Source: Streptomyces canus (GTDB lineage Bacteria > Actinomycetota > Actinomycetes > Streptomycetales > Streptomycetaceae). Taken from it: a stretch of DNA of 64,000 bases. The position numbers and the translations under genes were made by a program. Below are positions 62,671 through 64,000 of the stretch, one piece after another. The stretch is from contig NZ_CP107989.1 in assembly GCF_041435015.1 (NCBI RefSeq), positions 9,610,001 through 9,674,000 of the forward strand, read 5' to 3'. The notes beneath the pieces were generated by a model. The model did no database searches and had not been told where the DNA came from. It saw only the letters and a program-made list of their open reading frames with translations. Numbering within the stretch: the stretch's first letter is position 1; every line of letters begins with the position of its first letter.

Positions 62671-64000
62671 ATGACAGGCGCGGAGGACGCGGCGACCCCC
62701 GGGAGACGAGCCACGGCCATGCCCGCGGCGGGGCTCACCGGGGCCCTGGAGGCCATCGGGACCGCGGCGTACGTCGTGGACGAGGAAGGCCGCGTCATCG
62801 CCGTCAACGCCCACGCCGAACGCCTGCTGGTCCGGCCCGCCGAGGAGTTCCTCGGCCGCGACGCGCACGACCTGCTGCACCGGGACGCCCACGGCCACCC
62901 CCTGCCGAGGAGCCGGTGCGATATGCGGCAGGCCTTCCACGCCGGGCGCACGGCCCAAACCGAGGGGGACCACTTCGAGCGCGGGGACGGCTCCTTGCTG
63001 CCCGTGTCATGGCTGATCACGCCGTACGTCGTGGACGGCCGGAAAGCCGGCACGCTCGTGCTCGTCCACGCCCAGCGCCCGCCGGAGCCCGCCAGACGAC
63101 CGGAGACGGCGGCCAACGCGCTGCCGGAACTCGAGCGGCTCGCACTGCTGGCCGAGACCACCACCCGCCTCACGTCCACGCTCGACATCGAGGAGACGCT
63201 CCGCCGGCTGCTGGACCTGGTGGTGCCCAGGCTGGCGGACTGGGCCGTCGTCGATCTGATCACCGAGCGCGACGAGGTGTGGCGCACCGCCGTCGTCCAC
63301 GCGGAGAACGACACCCTGGTGCACCACGAGGACCTCCAGGGACCGATGCCGCCGGTCCCGGAGGATTCGCCGATGCCCCTGTCCAGAGCCCTGCGCGGGG
63401 TCGCCTCGACGCTGGCCGGCCCGCAGACCTACCAGCAGGAACCGGATTCCGGTATCGCGGTGGAACAGCACCGGCTGTTCGAGGCCACCGGCATCCGCTC
63501 CGCCGCCATCGCCCCCATCCGCAGCACACGCGCGGTCCTGGGCGCACTGACCCTGGGCCGCGCCAAGGATCCGGTGAACTTCACCACCGCCGATCTCCCC
63601 CTGATAGAGGACATCGCCCGCCGTGCCGGACTGGCCCTGGACAACGCGCGTCTGTACCAGCGTCAGCGCAAGGTCGCCGAGACCATGCAGAACCACCTGC
63701 TGCCCCAGATGCCGCGGGTGCCCGGACTGCAGATGACGGCCCGCTACCTGCCCGCCCCCGATGCCTCACAGGTCGGCGGCGACTGGTACGACGCCTTCTC
63801 CCTCTCCGACGGCGCCACCGCACTGGCGGTCGGAGACGTCGTCGGCCACGACCTGGAGGCAGCGGCCGGCATGGCACAACTGCGCAACATGCTCCGCGCC
63901 TACGCCTGGGCCCACCAGGAACCGCCGAGCCGGATCGTCGCCCGGCTCGACGAGGCGGTCATGCACATCACCGACGTCACCATGGCCACCACGATCTTCG
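62671..64000 (+). CDS. PAS-GAF-SpoIIE phosphatase (3' end outside window)
   Basis: 443 codons are visible from ATG 62671 (GAGAGGAAG upstream); the frame is open at base 64000. PAS domain (about 25-130): AIGTAAYVVDEEGRVIAVNA and LITPYVVDGRKAGTLVLVHA. GAF domain (about 150-325): TRLTSTLDIEETLRRLLDLV, SAAIAPIRSTRAVLGALTLG. The SpoIIE phosphatase starts at about 345: HLLPQMPRVPGLQMTARYLP, VGGDWYDAFSLSDGATALAV, GDVVGHDLEAAAGMAQLRNM. Third SpoIIE phosphatase of the window. It probably acts on an anti-sigma antagonist. Confidence 0.92.
   Translation, partial: MTGAEDAATPGRRATAMPAAGLTGALEAIGTAAYVVDEEGRVIAVNAHAERLLVRPAEEFLGRDAHDLLHRDAHGHPLPRSRCDMRQAFHAGRTAQTEGDHFERGDGSLLPVSWLITPYVVDGRKAGTLVLVHAQRPPEPARRPETAANALPELERLALLAETTTRLTSTLDIEETLRRLLDLVVPRLADWAVVDLITERDEVWRTAVVHAENDTLVHHEDLQGPMPPVPEDSPMPLSRALRGVASTLAGPQTYQQEPDSGIAVEQHRLFEATGIRSAAIAPIRSTRAVLGALTLGRAKDPVNFTTADLPLIEDIARRAGLALDNARLYQRQRKVAETMQNHLLPQMPRVPGLQMTARYLPAPDASQVGGDWYDAFSLSDGATALAVGDVVGHDLEAAAGMAQLRNMLRAYAWAHQEPPSRIVARLDEAVMHITDVTMATTIF

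Noticed and set aside
1..64000. tRNA, rRNA, riboswitch or CRISPR elements
   Set aside because: None recognised on reading both strands; short direct repeats inside genes encode protein repeats.

Overview
The window looks like a Streptomyces (or close actinomycete) chromosome segment. It is very GC-rich with strong third-position GC bias, uses many GTG starts, has frequent ATGA/GTGA stop-start overlaps, and carries typical streptomycete families: XRE-DUF5753 with DUF397, Methyltransf_19, SpoIIE phosphatases, a ROK regulator, GH46 chitosanase and Tat-dependent secreted hydrolases. No rRNA, tRNA or CRISPR array was seen. All family calls were made by eye from the protein sequences; no database search was run.

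Region 1 (1-8084) is an accessory island. Two tail-fibre-like repeat proteins share one C-terminal domain. They are followed by a small coiled-coil protein, four proteins built from two peptidoglycan-binding modules combined with different lytic domains (amidase-like, M23, and two transglycosylase-like, one broken by an in-frame TAA), and one conserved protein of unknown function. None shows a classical signal peptide, which suggests a phage- or tail-derived lytic set. The island ends in two stacked IS5-like elements: a transposase 3' fragment, with a second, decayed IS inserted exactly in its stop codon.

Region 2 (8201-14592) is mixed: a cupin, a ComB-like phosphatase, an S9 peptidase, a secreted trypsin-like protease, and a divergent TetR/SDR pair separated by a perfect palindrome.

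Region 3 (14611-22420) is a glycan-use unit: a solute-binding lipoprotein, two permeases and a GH38 alpha-mannosidase in one operon, divergent from a ROK repressor. Region 4 (22481-28687) holds a cytidine-deaminase-like enzyme, an MMPL exporter directly followed by a NarL-type two-component system, a FAD-monooxygenase remnant and an SDR.

Region 5 (29003-34102) is a regulatory block resembling whiJ/abaA-type loci: a DUF5753 XRE regulator overlapping a DUF397 gene, an RsbW-like kinase with a TTA codon, and a SpoIIE phosphatase, flanked by two Methyltransf_19 paralogues.

Region 6 (34160-46280) is a plant-polysaccharide locus: an alginate-lyase-like protein, a right-handed beta-helix protein, a 1733-residue protein with two GH43 domains, a GH95-like protein and a PfkB sugar kinase. 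Palindromes related to GAACG-CGTTC lie upstream of two of these units.

Region 7 (46317-55971) contains stress and housekeeping genes, a STAND ATPase regulator, a WYL regulator, an HSL-type esterase, a TetR / aldo-keto reductase / LLM oxidoreductase unit with a double palindromic operator, and a GH16-like protein.

Region 8 (56345-64000) is signalling-rich: an operon of a receiver-SpoIIE phosphatase, a CHASE3-type histidine kinase and an Rcp1-like regulator. It is followed by an erythromycin-esterase remnant, a GH46 chitosanase under a palindromic box, a Lys/Ala-rich protein, a membrane protein, and a PAS-GAF-SpoIIE phosphatase cut by the window end.
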